The notes below the pieces were generated by a model. It was not told the DNA's origin and ran no database searches. It saw only the letters and a program-made list of their open reading frames with translations. 64,000 bases of DNA from Anaerolineae bacterium. Its GTDB lineage: Bacteria > Chloroflexota > Anaerolineae > Promineifilales > Promineifilaceae. A program made the position numbers and the translations under genes. Positions 1 through 8,256 of the stretch are shown here, in pieces (position 1 is the stretch's first letter; each line of letters begins with the position of its first letter). The DNA is taken from positions 1 through 64,000 of the forward strand of contig JAHDWJ010000012.1 in assembly GCA_023384415.1 (NCBI GenBank), written 5' to 3'.

Positions 1-54
<54 letters not shown>

Positions 55-103
55 GCAACCGAGCCGGATTATAACATTGTGCTGCCGGCTTGCCAATTGC
101 CAT

Positions 104-131
104 TTGACACGCCAACCAGTTTTTTTATAAT
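104..131 (+). promoter_or_regulatory. consensus sigma-70-type promoter before asd
   Basis: TTGACA (104-109), a 16-base spacer and TATAAT (126-131) match both consensus hexamers perfectly. The predicted start point is near 136-138, only about 17 bases before an intrinsic terminator and about 125 bases before the asd start codon. Confidence 0.7.
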
Positions 132-153
132 TCAAGGTCATTGAGCCAACCCC

Positions 154-191
154 AACGCCATCGCCCAAATCTGGGTGGTGGCGTTTTTTTT
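154..191 (+). terminator. intrinsic terminator in the asd leader
   Basis: Stem AACGCCA/TGGCGTT with an inner GCCCA/TGGGT stem and AATC loop, followed by a run of eight T on the plus strand. It lies between the predicted asd promoter and asd, so it could act as an attenuator. It could instead end a plus-strand transcript entering from outside the window. Confidence 0.75.
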
Positions 192-198
192 ATAAAAG

Positions 199-248
199 TT
201 TGCAGCGTGATTTTTTAAATCGCGTGTCAAACTGGAAGTTCGATTTAC
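199..248 (+). repeat. two-hairpin intergenic repeat, copy 1
   Basis: Two adjacent small palindromes: GCGTGATTT/AAATCGCGT and TCAAACT-GGA-AGTTCGA. The unit recurs at 8114-8163 with compensating base differences in the stems, and half of it recurs inverted near 53803. It sits directly before the ribosome binding site of asd, so it is part of the asd 5' untranslated region. Confidence 0.75.
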
Positions 249-261
249 GAAGGAGCATGGC

Positions 262-1317
262 ATGAGAACAAAACGAATACCGGTGGCGGTTTTAGGGGGC
301 ACGGGGACGGTCGGGCAGCGGTTTGTGCAGTTATTGGCCCATCATCCCTGGTTTGAGGTGAAGGTTGTCACCGGCTCAGAGCGGACGGTAGGCAGAGCAT
401 ACCGGGAAGGGGTCAACTGGAAATTAAACGGGGATGTCCCAGATGGGGTGGCCGATTTAACGGTCCAGGCGACGGCCCCTAACTTGGATGTGCCGGTGGT
501 TTTCTCCGCCCTGCCTACCACAGAAGCAAAGGAGTATGAACCTCAGTTCGCGGCCGCGGGCTATGCCGTCATCACCAACACCTCAGTCTACCGGCTGGCC
601 CCCGATGTCCCGCTGCTCATCCCGGAACTCAACCCGGATCATACCGACCTGATCGCCACTCAAAAAAGCAATCATGGCTGGTCAGGCTTTATCGTCGCCA
701 GCCCCAACTGCTCCACCACCAGTGCCATTTTGCCCCTGAAAATATGGGACGACGCTTTTGGCTTGCGTTCGGTGATCATGGTGACGATGCAGGCCATCTC
801 TGGGGCGGGTTATCCTGGTGTTTCAGCTTTAGATATTACCGATAATGTGATCCCCTATATTGGGGGTGAGGATTATAAATTAGAAAATGAGCCGAAGAAG
901 CTCCTGGGTCGGGTAGTGAATGGACAGATGGCACTGGCAGATGTCACTGTTAGTGCCCAGGCCAACCGGGTGCCCGTGCTAAATGGGCATCTGGCTTCGG
1001 TTTCGGTGGGGGTGGGGCATAAACCTACGGTAGATGAGGCCATAGCTGCGCTGCAAACATGGCAAACCCCAACGGTGTGCCAGGAACTCCCCTCTGCCCC
1101 CCAACGAACAGTTATCTACCGGCCTGAACCGGAGCGGCCGCAGCCTCGTCTGGACCGGGATACAGGGGACGGGTTGGCCTGGACGGTAGGTAAAGTGCGG
1201 CAGTGCCCGGTTTTAGACTTGCGTTACCTGGCCCTCACCCACAACACCCTGCGCGGGGCGGCCAGCGGGGCCATTCTCAACGGGGAACTGCTGGTGGTGC
1301 AGGGATATATAGGGTGA
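262..1317 (+). CDS. asd: aspartate-semialdehyde dehydrogenase
   Basis: 351 residues. It reduces L-aspartyl-4-phosphate to aspartate semialdehyde with NADPH, at the branch point for lysine/diaminopimelate, threonine, methionine and isoleucine. Visible: N-terminal nucleotide-binding loop GGTGTVGQRF (about residues 12-21), the catalytic cysteine in SPNCSTT (near residue 150) and ISGAGYPG in the dimerisation domain. Length and motifs fit the archaeal/fungal-like branch of the family rather than the E. coli type. AAGGAG lies just before the ATG. The gene stands alone between tRNA-Val and a convergent lipoprotein gene, behind a promoter-terminator leader. Confidence 0.95.
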   Translation: MRTKRIPVAVLGGTGTVGQRFVQLLAHHPWFEVKVVTGSERTVGRAYREGVNWKLNGDVPDGVADLTVQATAPNLDVPVVFSALPTTEAKEYEPQFAAAGYAVITNTSVYRLAPDVPLLIPELNPDHTDLIATQKSNHGWSGFIVASPNCSTTSAILPLKIWDDAFGLRSVIMVTMQAISGAGYPGVSALDITDNVIPYIGGEDYKLENEPKKLLGRVVNGQMALADVTVSAQANRVPVLNGHLASVSVGVGHKPTVDEAIAALQTWQTPTVCQELPSAPQRTVIYRPEPERPQPRLDRDTGDGLAWTVGKVRQCPVLDLRYLALTHNTLRGAASGAILNGELLVVQGYIG

Positions 1318-1349
1318 ACTTTGGGGAACTAGAAAATTTGACTTGAGTT

Positions 1350-1385
1350 CAGACCCGACAGGTTTCCGAAAACCTGCCAGGTCTG
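1350..1385. repeat. palindromic intergenic repeat, copy 1
   Basis: Imperfect palindrome CAGACC(C/T)GACAGGTTT-CCGA-AAACCTG.CAGGTCTG between convergent genes. A related copy lies at 45668-45700, also after the end of a gene. No T-run follows, so it is not a classical terminator. A heptamer repeat (CTCGAAA twice, 1392-1405) follows it. Confidence 0.7.
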
Positions 1386-1409
1386 GAACAACTCGAAACT
1401 CGAAACTCC

Positions 1410-2651
1410 CTACGGCAAGACGGTGAGCGGATTGTTGTAAGCAACCGACATCATCTGGAACCAACTGTTACCGATTTGCAAGGGAAGAGGGTTGCCGCTG
1501 GCATCGGTGAAGGTGAGCATATCGCTCCGGTTAGCGCGGGTCCAGGTGCCTTCGTACATCTGCCCATCCCGAAAAATGACGACGCGGCCGCTGCCCCAAA
1601 TCTGCGCCTCTAATGACAACCAGGTACATACCCCATTGGTGATTTGCTCACAGATGGTGGCATCTTCCTGGTGGTTGGCGAAGATGACAACGATATTTTT
1701 GGCCCGCACCTGTTCCCCGGTATTGCCATCCAGATGGGGCACACCCGCTGACCAGCGTAAATAATGGCCGGCGGCCGCGTCATATTGCCAGTTCACCTTT
1801 TCCCATTGGTAATCCAGGGTGATGTTTGCGGCCGCGCTGCCCCCAGGGGGTGGGGTAGAGCTAAAAGCCATGTAACTGGTGAAACTGGGACGAACATTCA
1901 GCCCCTTGTTCGTTAGCCCCTGCCAAAACTGCACCGGATTGCCATACAATGTGTGCTCAAACGGCTTGTTCGCCCCGGTGCGATAATACCCCAACTCATT
2001 GGCCCGCATCACCCGATTGGCGAAATCAACACTATTGAGCCGTTGGTTAACCCCGGTGCTGGCTCCAGAGAAAAATAAAGCCGCATCGTACATGGCGGGT
2101 ATCTCCAGATCAATGAGCCGGGCACTCCGAATAGGGCCAATAGATGGGGGAGTTTGGCCGTAAAAGATGGCGGTGAAGCGGGTAATAGTCGCTTCGGCGA
2201 TATGTTCGTAGACAATATCCGCCTGGTTGAGGCCAGATTGCGGCCGCACATAAGTCGGTGGGGCGTTAGAGAGTTTCACGGCAATGGGACGACGCAGCAG
2301 CACGGAAGGGTCGGCAGCCAGTTCCCCGGTCAGGGGATTGCGGTCGGTGCCAAAATCGGCGGCGGTGAGCAGGAAAATGCCCGCCGGCCCCTCTGGGGTA
2401 GCGGTAGGAGCCAGGGTGGGGATGGCGGTGGCAGTTGCCGGGGGCGCCAGGGTTGGCGGGGCGGGCAGCGGTGTATCGGTAGGCAGCAAGGAGGCTGAAG
2501 TGGGGGTGTTGGCTGCACTGCTTGTCGGCACGGCCAATGTACCCTGAGGAGTGACAGTTTCCTGCTGACCACAGGCTGCCAGAAACAACAGCAGGTAAAT
2601 TAGAGCCACACGAATGGGGGATATAGTTATTTTCCGTACAATTTGTTTCAT
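1410..2651 (-). CDS. DUF3048 (YerB-like) lipoprotein
   Basis: 413 residues from the chosen start. An N-terminal hydrophobic segment ends in a lipobox (LAAC near residue 25), so this is an exported lipid-anchored protein. A Thr/Pro/Ala-rich linker of about 80 residues follows, then a DUF3048 domain with RRPIAVKLSN, ADIVYEHIAEATITRF and GPIRSARLIDLEI, and a C-terminal DUF3048_C-like part. The family (B. subtilis YerB) has no established function. An earlier ATG 78 bases upstream is open, but the start at 2651 has CAGGA six bases before it and gives a normal signal peptide. It converges on asd. Confidence 0.88.
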   Translation of the reverse strand: MKQIVRKITISPIRVALIYLLLFLAACGQQETVTPQGTLAVPTSSAANTPTSASLLPTDTPLPAPPTLAPPATATAIPTLAPTATPEGPAGIFLLTAADFGTDRNPLTGELAADPSVLLRRPIAVKLSNAPPTYVRPQSGLNQADIVYEHIAEATITRFTAIFYGQTPPSIGPIRSARLIDLEIPAMYDAALFFSGASTGVNQRLNSVDFANRVMRANELGYYRTGANKPFEHTLYGNPVQFWQGLTNKGLNVRPSFTSYMAFSSTPPPGGSAAANITLDYQWEKVNWQYDAAAGHYLRWSAGVPHLDGNTGEQVRAKNIVVIFANHQEDATICEQITNGVCTWLSLEAQIWGSGRVVIFRDGQMYEGTWTRANRSDMLTFTDASGNPLPLQIGNSWFQMMSVAYNNPLTVLP

Positions 2652-2798
2652 AATCATCCTGACTTGAGCAGAAAAGATTGAGCCGCAGATGAAGACCAAT
2701 TTTGCGCCGATTAAAAAAATCAGCGCCAATTGGTGACATCTGCGGCTTATAATTTGTTCACCATGTAAGAGTACAAGAATAAAGCAGCTTGCCTCAAA

Positions 2799-4004
2799 TT
2801 ATCCCTCATCTAACGCAGCCACGCCGGGCAGAACCTTCCCTTCTAGCAACTCCAGGCTGGCCCCGCCCCCGGTGCTGACGTGGGTCATTTTTTCGGTGAG
2901 GCCCGCTTTGGCAATAGCGGCCGCGGAATCCCCACCGCCGATAATCACCTTTGTCCCGCCATCGGTCAATTGGGCCAACAGTTGGGCGACGGCGTTGGTG
3001 CCAGCGGCAAACCGCTCAAACTCAAATACCCCCATCGGCCCATTCCACACCACCAACTGCACTCCTTGTAAATGGTGGTAGAAATTTTGCACCGTTACCA
3101 GACCAATATCCAGGGCCATCTGGTCGGTGGGGATTTGGGCCACGGGCACATCTTCTCCGGGGGCATCAGCGGCAAAATGGGGGGCAACCACCACATCCAC
3201 CGGTAAAACGATCCGGTCGCCAGCCATTTCCAAGAGTCGCCGGGCTTCGGGCAAAGCGGCCTCTTCTACCAGGGATGTGCCAACTTCAATCCCTTTGGCT
3301 TTCAGGAAGGTGTTGGCCATCCCCCCGCCGATGAGGATCTCATCTGCTTTTTGCAGCAGGTTGTCAATGAGCAAAATTTTATCGGAAATCTTGGCCCCAC
3401 CCATGATGGCGATGTAGGGGCGAGGGGGATCGGTAACAGCCATGCCTAACGCTTTGATTTCGGCATCCATGAGGAACCCAGCCCCGCATTCCCCCCCTTT
3501 AGCCCGCATGGGGGCGACGACCCCTTCGGTGCTGGCGTGGGCACGGTGGGCGGAACCGAAGGCGTCATTGACGTAAGCGTCGGCCAGGTCAGCCAGTTGG
3601 GCCGACAGGTCGGGGCTGTTTTTGGTTTCACCGGGATGGAAGCGGGTGTTTTCCAAGATGAGGATTTCGCCGGGCTGAAGGGCGGCTGCGGCCGCATTGG
3701 CCTGCTCCCCTACCAGTTCATTCACTTTCTTAACGGGCCGTCCCAGGATTTCTTGCAGCCGGGCGGCCACCGGGTCCATCCGGTAATGATCTTCCTGGGC
3801 TTTAGGCCGGCCCAGGTGGGAGCAGAGAATGAGGGCGGCATTTTGAGCCAATAAATAGTTGATGGTGGGTAGAGCGGCCCGGATACGGGTATCGTCGGTG
3901 ACGGTAATAGGGGGTTCTTTGCCGCTGAGGGGGACATTAAAATCCACCCGCACCAGCACTTTTTTGCCCTGGAGATTCATCTGGGTAATTGATTTTTTGT
4001 TCAT
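2799..4004 (-). CDS. pgk: phosphoglycerate kinase
   Basis: 401 residues, full length. It transfers the phosphate of 1,3-bisphosphoglycerate to ADP in glycolysis and runs in reverse in gluconeogenesis. Visible: VRVDFNVPL near residue 18, SHLGRPK near 62, the linker region GGAKISDK near 205 and the nucleotide-binding GGGDSAAA near 355. TGAGG lies seven bases before the ATG. No gap or tpi gene is adjacent, so the usual glycolytic operon is not present here. One GCGGCCGC copy encodes an alanine run (residue ~105) and another lies inside the nucleotide-binding loop region. Confidence 0.97.
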   Translation of the reverse strand: MNKKSITQMNLQGKKVLVRVDFNVPLSGKEPPITVTDDTRIRAALPTINYLLAQNAALILCSHLGRPKAQEDHYRMDPVAARLQEILGRPVKKVNELVGEQANAAAAALQPGEILILENTRFHPGETKNSPDLSAQLADLADAYVNDAFGSAHRAHASTEGVVAPMRAKGGECGAGFLMDAEIKALGMAVTDPPRPYIAIMGGAKISDKILLIDNLLQKADEILIGGGMANTFLKAKGIEVGTSLVEEAALPEARRLLEMAGDRIVLPVDVVVAPHFAADAPGEDVPVAQIPTDQMALDIGLVTVQNFYHHLQGVQLVVWNGPMGVFEFERFAAGTNAVAQLLAQLTDGGTKVIIGGGDSAAAIAKAGLTEKMTHVSTGGGASLELLEGKVLPGVAALDEG

Positions 4005-4276
4005 AGCTGCCTCAGTAGAATGACAATCGCTTTGACGATTGTAAGTTTTAGATTAAAGCTAAGAGGGGTATCTCATTAAAAGTAACCCGCACAGTTGTCA
4101 ATTGTAACATACACGCAGATTGTAAGGATGTGACAAATGGCAGGAGTTCCCTATGAGTGGTGGTGCGATAAATGAAAATTTAGTCGCAGTTTATGTGGAT
4201 TAACGCAGATTATTTCCTGCTTTATCCGTGTTCCTTCCGCTCTGTGTTTCTTTACATTTGGAACTCTTGGCAGAGG

Positions 4277-4891
4277 TTATTGGCTATACCCGGTGGCACG
4301 TAGGGCGAAGGTTGTCATCTCCTGGATGACGGCGGCCGCAACCATCGTCGGTTCTGGTAAACTCAGCAGGTGCAGCACAATTTCATCAAATGCCCCAGCT
4401 AACCCCTGGGCGGTCAGGCGGCTGTTTTGTGGCCGAAGCTCCCCTGCCGCGATTGCCTCATCCAGGGCCTCTTGCCATAAATCAGCCAGTTCGTTGCGAA
4501 AGCGGCCGCGACTTTCTACCAAAGCTGGCACCGCCCCCACCCCACCTACCAGGAGAAGCTGCACCACTGCCGGTTCGTAGGTGGCAATATTGACGAACGA
4601 TTGCAGCGCGGCCGCCAGCCTTCCCGGCCAACTGTCCCCTCGTCGCAGTCCTTGCTCTACGGTGCGGAGAAGAAAATCGGCCGTCTCCTCATATAAGTAG
4701 ACAAAAAGGGTTTCTTTATCCGGGAAGTAAAAGTAAAAGGTGCCGATAGCCACATCTGCGGCCGCGACAATATCCCGCACTGTAGCGGCATGGTATCCCT
4801 TTTCCGCAAACACCCGAACAGCGGCCTGCATCATTGCCGTGCGTTTGGCATCTTTTTTATCACGGGTACGGTCAGTCGTTCGATAAGGCAT
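4277..4891 (-). CDS. TetR family transcriptional regulator
   Basis: 204 residues. The N-terminal helix-turn-helix occupies about residues 15-60 (FAEKGYHAATVRDIVAAADV, then TFYFYFPDKETLF), the typical TetR_N signature. The remainder is the all-helical ligand-binding and dimerisation domain, which gives no ligand clue. It precedes a YbaK/TetR pair on the same strand. No clear Shine-Dalgarno is seen before the ATG. Four GCGGCCGC copies in 430 bases make this one of the densest places for that octamer. Confidence 0.9.
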   Translation of the reverse strand: MPYRTTDRTRDKKDAKRTAMMQAAVRVFAEKGYHAATVRDIVAAADVAIGTFYFYFPDKETLFVYLYEETADFLLRTVEQGLRRGDSWPGRLAAALQSFVNIATYEPAVVQLLLVGGVGAVPALVESRGRFRNELADLWQEALDEAIAAGELRPQNSRLTAQGLAGAFDEIVLHLLSLPEPTMVAAAVIQEMTTFALRATGYSQ

Positions 4892-4916
4892 GAGGATTGA
4901 TGGTTGCTGATTTCAT

Positions 4917-5387
4917 TTACCGGGTCAATTGTACCAGCTTTGCCGGAACAACCCGCAAAAGCTCGGCGGTGGTTAAATGGACCAGGGCGTTAATATCCCC
5001 ACCCCCAGCATACAAGTAGGCAAGGGTGGCGACATTTGCATCAATCAGGGTGGGGAGAGCCGTTTTGTGTCCAAAAGGGGGCACCGTGCCCACCGCAAAC
5101 CCGGTGATCGCCTGTACCTCATCCGCATTGGCTAATTTAGTGCGGCGGCGGCTTACCCCCAGGTGATCGGCCAGCTTTTTGTGGTCAATGAAGCGCAGCC
5201 CATTGGCGATGATAAGCCAGGGATCGTCATTGACCCAAAAGAGAACTGATTTGCCAATGTTGTCGGTACTGGTACCCAGGGCCGCGGCCGCGCTGGCGAC
5301 TGTCGGCGTTTTTTCTGCCAGAAAGATAATCTGGGCTTCAATTTGTTGTTGGTTGATGTATTGTTGCAGGTGGTGAGATGTGAACAT
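4917..5387 (-). CDS. YbaK/EbsC-family aminoacyl-tRNA deacylase
   Basis: 156 residues, a single YbaK domain. Members (ProXp, YbaK) hydrolyse mischarged aminoacyl-tRNAs such as Cys- or Ala-tRNA(Pro) in trans. Visible: IGKSVLFWVND near residue 40, the conserved lysine region DHKKLADHLGVSRRR, and GFAVGTVPPFGH near residue 107, the family's G-x-P-P-x-G loop. The open frame extends 77 codons further upstream, but that part overlaps the upstream TetR gene and lacks homology features, so I use the ATG at 5387. It starts 22 bases after the upstream TetR stop, suggesting co-transcription. Confidence 0.88.
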   Translation of the reverse strand: MFTSHHLQQYINQQQIEAQIIFLAEKTPTVASAAAALGTSTDNIGKSVLFWVNDDPWLIIANGLRFIDHKKLADHLGVSRRRTKLANADEVQAITGFAVGTVPPFGHKTALPTLIDANVATLAYLYAGGGDINALVHLTTAELLRVVPAKLVQLTR

Positions 5388-5409
5388 GGTGCGAGTGGGC
5401 GAGTTCCTC

Positions 5410-5994
5410 TCAGTTTTCTGGTGTGACCAATGTGCCAACGCCATAACAAAGTTGGAGCAGGAAATGGGCCATTGTTTCCGGGGGGTATGGGCGGTTATTT
5501 TCCACCCACCAGCTTGCCAGGGCAAAAATTGAACCAGCAACGTGGCGGGCCAGGATGGGGATGGGAATGACGGGCGCGGCCGCGTTGCCCAAGTAGTCAC
5601 GCAACAGCCGCTCCTCATGGGTGGTGATATAGGCCAAAATTTGGTGCATCACATACCCCACCCCATGCTGCCCCAGTACCGCCTGGTACAGCCCAAAATG
5701 CTCATCCAGATGCTCAAACAAGGCTTGAGCATGAACCATAGATTCCCACGGGGGTTTTCCTTCGGCTCTGGCTTCTATCTGGATCACCAACTCATCAAAA
5801 ATCTCCCGTAAGTTTTGCGCCAATAGCTCATCTTTGCTGCCATAATGGAGATAAAACGTGGCCCGGTTTACATCTGCCCGGTCACTAATTTCTTGAATGG
5901 TGATCGCTTCATACGGCTTCTCGGTGATAAGCTCCCGTAAAGCATCCCCCAACTGGTTCCGGGTACGGCGCACCCGTCGATCTAAAGTTTCCAT
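5410..5994 (-). CDS. TetR family transcriptional regulator
   Basis: 194 residues. The helix-turn-helix is in residues ~10-55 (ALRELITEKPYEAITIQEIS, then RATFYLHYGSKDELL), followed by a C-terminal helical domain. It is transcribed divergently from the cytochrome P450 gene at 6570 across a 575-base gap with a long palindrome and direct repeats, so it may control the P450 gene, itself, or both. It is upstream of, and probably co-transcribed with, the YbaK gene. The ligand is unknown. Confidence 0.9.
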   Translation of the reverse strand: METLDRRVRRTRNQLGDALRELITEKPYEAITIQEISDRADVNRATFYLHYGSKDELLAQNLREIFDELVIQIEARAEGKPPWESMVHAQALFEHLDEHFGLYQAVLGQHGVGYVMHQILAYITTHEERLLRDYLGNAAAPVIPIPILARHVAGSIFALASWWVENNRPYPPETMAHFLLQLCYGVGTLVTPEN

Positions 5995-6030
5995 AGCCCC
6001 CTCATCGTGGCAAACAAGTTCAACTTTTCT

Positions 6031-6226
6031 TCAGAAGTTTAACATCTAAATCAACATCTGTCGTAAAACAACAACAGGTGACTACAACGGATGGGGAAAT
6101 AAACGGATACCCGGCGACAGAATCCGTTTATTTCTCCATCCGCTGTACTTTTGAGAATCTCCGATTTGTTTCGTGAACCTTCATCGGAAGTTGAACGTCT
6201 AAATCAACATCTGTCGTAAAAACAAC
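6031..6226. repeat. direct repeats flanking a 20-bp inverted repeat
   Basis: Two roughly 43-base direct repeats at 6031-6073 and 6183-6226 share the core AACATCTGTCGTAAAA. Between them, 6089-6141 is a near-perfect inverted repeat (19 of 20 positions) with arms beginning GGATGGGGAAATAAACGGAT and a 13-base loop. The block lies in the TetR/P450 divergent gap. It could be an operator region or a small non-autonomous mobile element; no open reading frame lies inside. Confidence 0.75.
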
Positions 6227-6418
6227 ATGGATAGGTAATTCCTGGTTGACAACTGAGTACCTTTTCCACTATTTTATTGACAATGTGTTATTTAATCAAC
6301 ACCATGTTGTTTATCAGCCATCCCTCAAAGGCAAAAGTAATTCATCAGCGTATCCAGCCCGCTCTGAGCTTGCCGGAGGGATATACCCATGGTGGTCATA
6401 AAGTGGCATTCCAGTCGA

Positions 6419-6468
6419 AGACTAGAGACTAGAGACTGGAGATTGGTTAATCTCGAGTCTCCAGTCTC
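6419..6468. repeat. heptamer tandem repeat with inverted copy
   Basis: Four consecutive seven-base units (AGACTAG twice, AGACTGG, AGATTGG; 6419-6446). The sequence then returns as an inverted copy: GAGACTGGAGA (6432-6442) against TCTCCAGTCTC (6458-6468). The rest of the gap up to 6526 holds a motif near TCAGTTTATGACTGTTGGCA (6479-6498) that recurs inverted near 56273. Confidence 0.8.
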
Positions 6469-6526
6469 ACGGAAAATATCAGTTTATGACTGTTGGCAAT
6501 ATAGATGAAAATGCTGGGGAATTTAC

Positions 6527-6547
6527 TCAGTCCTCAGTCCTCAACCC
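6527..6547. repeat. heptamer tandem repeat before the P450 gene
   Basis: Three seven-base units, TCAGTCC, TCAGTCC and TCAACCC, end 22 bases before the P450 start codon. Similar units occur before the tandem GNAT gene near 58434 and, as the complement, between rimI and tsaB at 38456. Confidence 0.75.
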
Positions 6548-6569
6548 TATTTTTTGAAGGAGTTTTACA

Positions 6570-8009
6570 ATGACCCGTCCTCCAGGCCCCAAAGGCCAAT
6601 TTCTTCTCGGTAGTTTGCTCCCATTTGCCCGTGATCCGGGTAACTTTTTGCTGGAGATAGCCCGGCAATATGGTGATGTTGTGTATATGCGGGTATTGCA
6701 CAACCATTATTATCTCCTCAACAACCCGGATGATATTCGGGAAGTGCTGGTTAATCAGGCGGATAAGTTCCGCAAGTCGCAGCTTGATTATGATATTTTG
6801 AGCCGGTTTTTGGGCAATGGACTGCTTACCAGCGAAGGGTCGCATCATCGGCGGCAGCGGCGGCTGGCTCAGCCCGCTTTTCACAGTAAACGTATTCAGG
6901 CTTATGGGGAGACGATGGTCGCCTATACGGAAAATTTGCTGGCTGAATGGCAAGATGCCCAGGTGCGAGATGTAGCGGCGGATATGATGCGCCTGACGAT
7001 GCAGATTGTGTCGAAAACGTTGTTTGATGCCGATGCCGTGACTTCTAAAGGGAACGCGGCCGCGACCATTGGCGAAGCCATACACACCTTCCAGGATGTT
7101 TCCAACCATGCCTACCTGCGGGGATTCACCCTGCCCGCCTGGCTGCCCACTCAGGATAACCGCCGGGCCAAGACCGCCTTAGCCCATTACAACCACCATC
7201 TGGAGCAAATCATCGCCCAGCGGCGGGCCGCCTCGGTCAATGGTGAGGTTGCTGATAAGGGGGATTTGCTTTCGATGTTGATGCTGGCCCAGGATGAAGA
7301 TGGCTCGGCCATGAGTGATCAGCAGCTTCGGGATGAGGTGGCGACCCTGTTTGCCGCCGGCCATGAAACCACTTCTAACGCCCTGACCTGGGCCTGGTAT
7401 GCCCTCTCACAAACCCCGGGCGCGGCCGCGCCCCTGTATGATGAGGTGGACACGGTTTTACGCGGCCGCGCCCCCACCCTGGCCGATCTGCCCAACCTGC
7501 CCTATACCCTCATGGTCATCAAAGAGACCATGCGCCTGTACCCCCCGGCCTGGATTCTCAGTGCCCGTACCGCTCAGGAAGATGTCACCATCGGTCAGAC
7601 CGCCATCCCCAAAGGCAGCCATGTCACCATTGCTCCGTATGCCCTGCACCGGCTGCCCAAATATTTCCCGGACCCCGAGCAATTTCGGCCAGAGCGGTTT
7701 ACTCCAGAGCGGGAAAAATTGATCCCCAAATACGGTTATCTCCCCTTTGGCGGCGGGCCGAGGGTTTGCATTGGCAACTCCTTCGCCCTGATGGAAGCCC
7801 ATCTCATCATGGCCACCATCGCCCAGCGGTATCGGCTGCACCTGGTGCCCGGCCAGGAAGTCAAAATGGCGATGCAAATTACCCTTTCTCCTGCCAATGG
7901 CCTCAAAATGCGCCTGGAACCGCGTCGCAAAGCCACCCATTCCCTGGATGAAGCCGACCCAATTGCCATCAGTTCCCCTCAGTTCCATGCCGTGCCGATA
8001 AGTGCCTGA
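6570..8009 (+). CDS. cytochrome P450
   Basis: 479 residues, a complete P450. These haem monooxygenases insert oxygen from O2 into organic substrates using an external reductase. Visible: N-terminal PPGPKG hinge at residues 4-9 without a membrane anchor, I-helix AGHETTSNAL near residue 265, ETMRLYPP (ExxR motif) near 318 and the haem-binding loop PFGGGPRVCIG near 391 with its cysteine. GGAG lies ten bases before the ATG. It is divergent from a TetR gene, a common arrangement for substrate-inducible P450s. No ferredoxin or reductase gene is adjacent, so the redox partner and substrate are unknown. Confidence 0.95.
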   Translation: MTRPPGPKGQFLLGSLLPFARDPGNFLLEIARQYGDVVYMRVLHNHYYLLNNPDDIREVLVNQADKFRKSQLDYDILSRFLGNGLLTSEGSHHRRQRRLAQPAFHSKRIQAYGETMVAYTENLLAEWQDAQVRDVAADMMRLTMQIVSKTLFDADAVTSKGNAAATIGEAIHTFQDVSNHAYLRGFTLPAWLPTQDNRRAKTALAHYNHHLEQIIAQRRAASVNGEVADKGDLLSMLMLAQDEDGSAMSDQQLRDEVATLFAAGHETTSNALTWAWYALSQTPGAAAPLYDEVDTVLRGRAPTLADLPNLPYTLMVIKETMRLYPPAWILSARTAQEDVTIGQTAIPKGSHVTIAPYALHRLPKYFPDPEQFRPERFTPEREKLIPKYGYLPFGGGPRVCIGNSFALMEAHLIMATIAQRYRLHLVPGQEVKMAMQITLSPANGLKMRLEPRRKATHSLDEADPIAISSPQFHAVPISA

Positions 8010-8113
8010 CCTGGATAAGCCAGATATTTGGGCCACGAATTTCACGAATGGACACGAATTTTTTATTCATAAGAGAGAATACGCACCTGCGGCCACCATC
8101 AAGTGAATGAAAA

Positions 8114-8163
8114 TTTGTAGCGCGATTTTCCAAATCGCGCATCGAACTGGAAGTTCGATTTAC
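8114..8163 (+). repeat. two-hairpin intergenic repeat, copy 2
   Basis: GCGCGATTT-TCC-AAATCGCGC followed by TCGAACT-GGA-AGTTCGA, both perfect palindromes. Same unit and order as 199-248. The stretch GAATGAAAATTTGTAGCGCG just before it recurs inverted near 53812-53831. Around it lie CACGAATTTCACGAATGG-type sequences (8034-8058, 8168-8184), a degenerate intergenic repeat also near 58228-58258. Confidence 0.75.
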
Positions 8164-8243
8164 AGAGGGGTTCGTGTCATTCGTGGCTGAAGCAGTTGTT
8201 TTTCATCCAGGCATCGTTCCTTTCGTTTTCATGCTGGCAAAGT

Positions 8244-8249
8244 TACAAT
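8244..8249 (+). promoter_or_regulatory. possible -10 box of a leaderless transcript
   Basis: TACAAT ends seven bases before the ATG at 8257, so the first transcribed base would be at or next to the start codon. No Shine-Dalgarno is present. The -35 region is weak. Confidence 0.35.
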
Positions 8250-8256
8250 ACCGGGC

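Noticed and set aside
6031..6226. CRISPR array
   Set aside because: Only two direct repeats with a hairpin between them; no regular spacers and no cas gene in the window.
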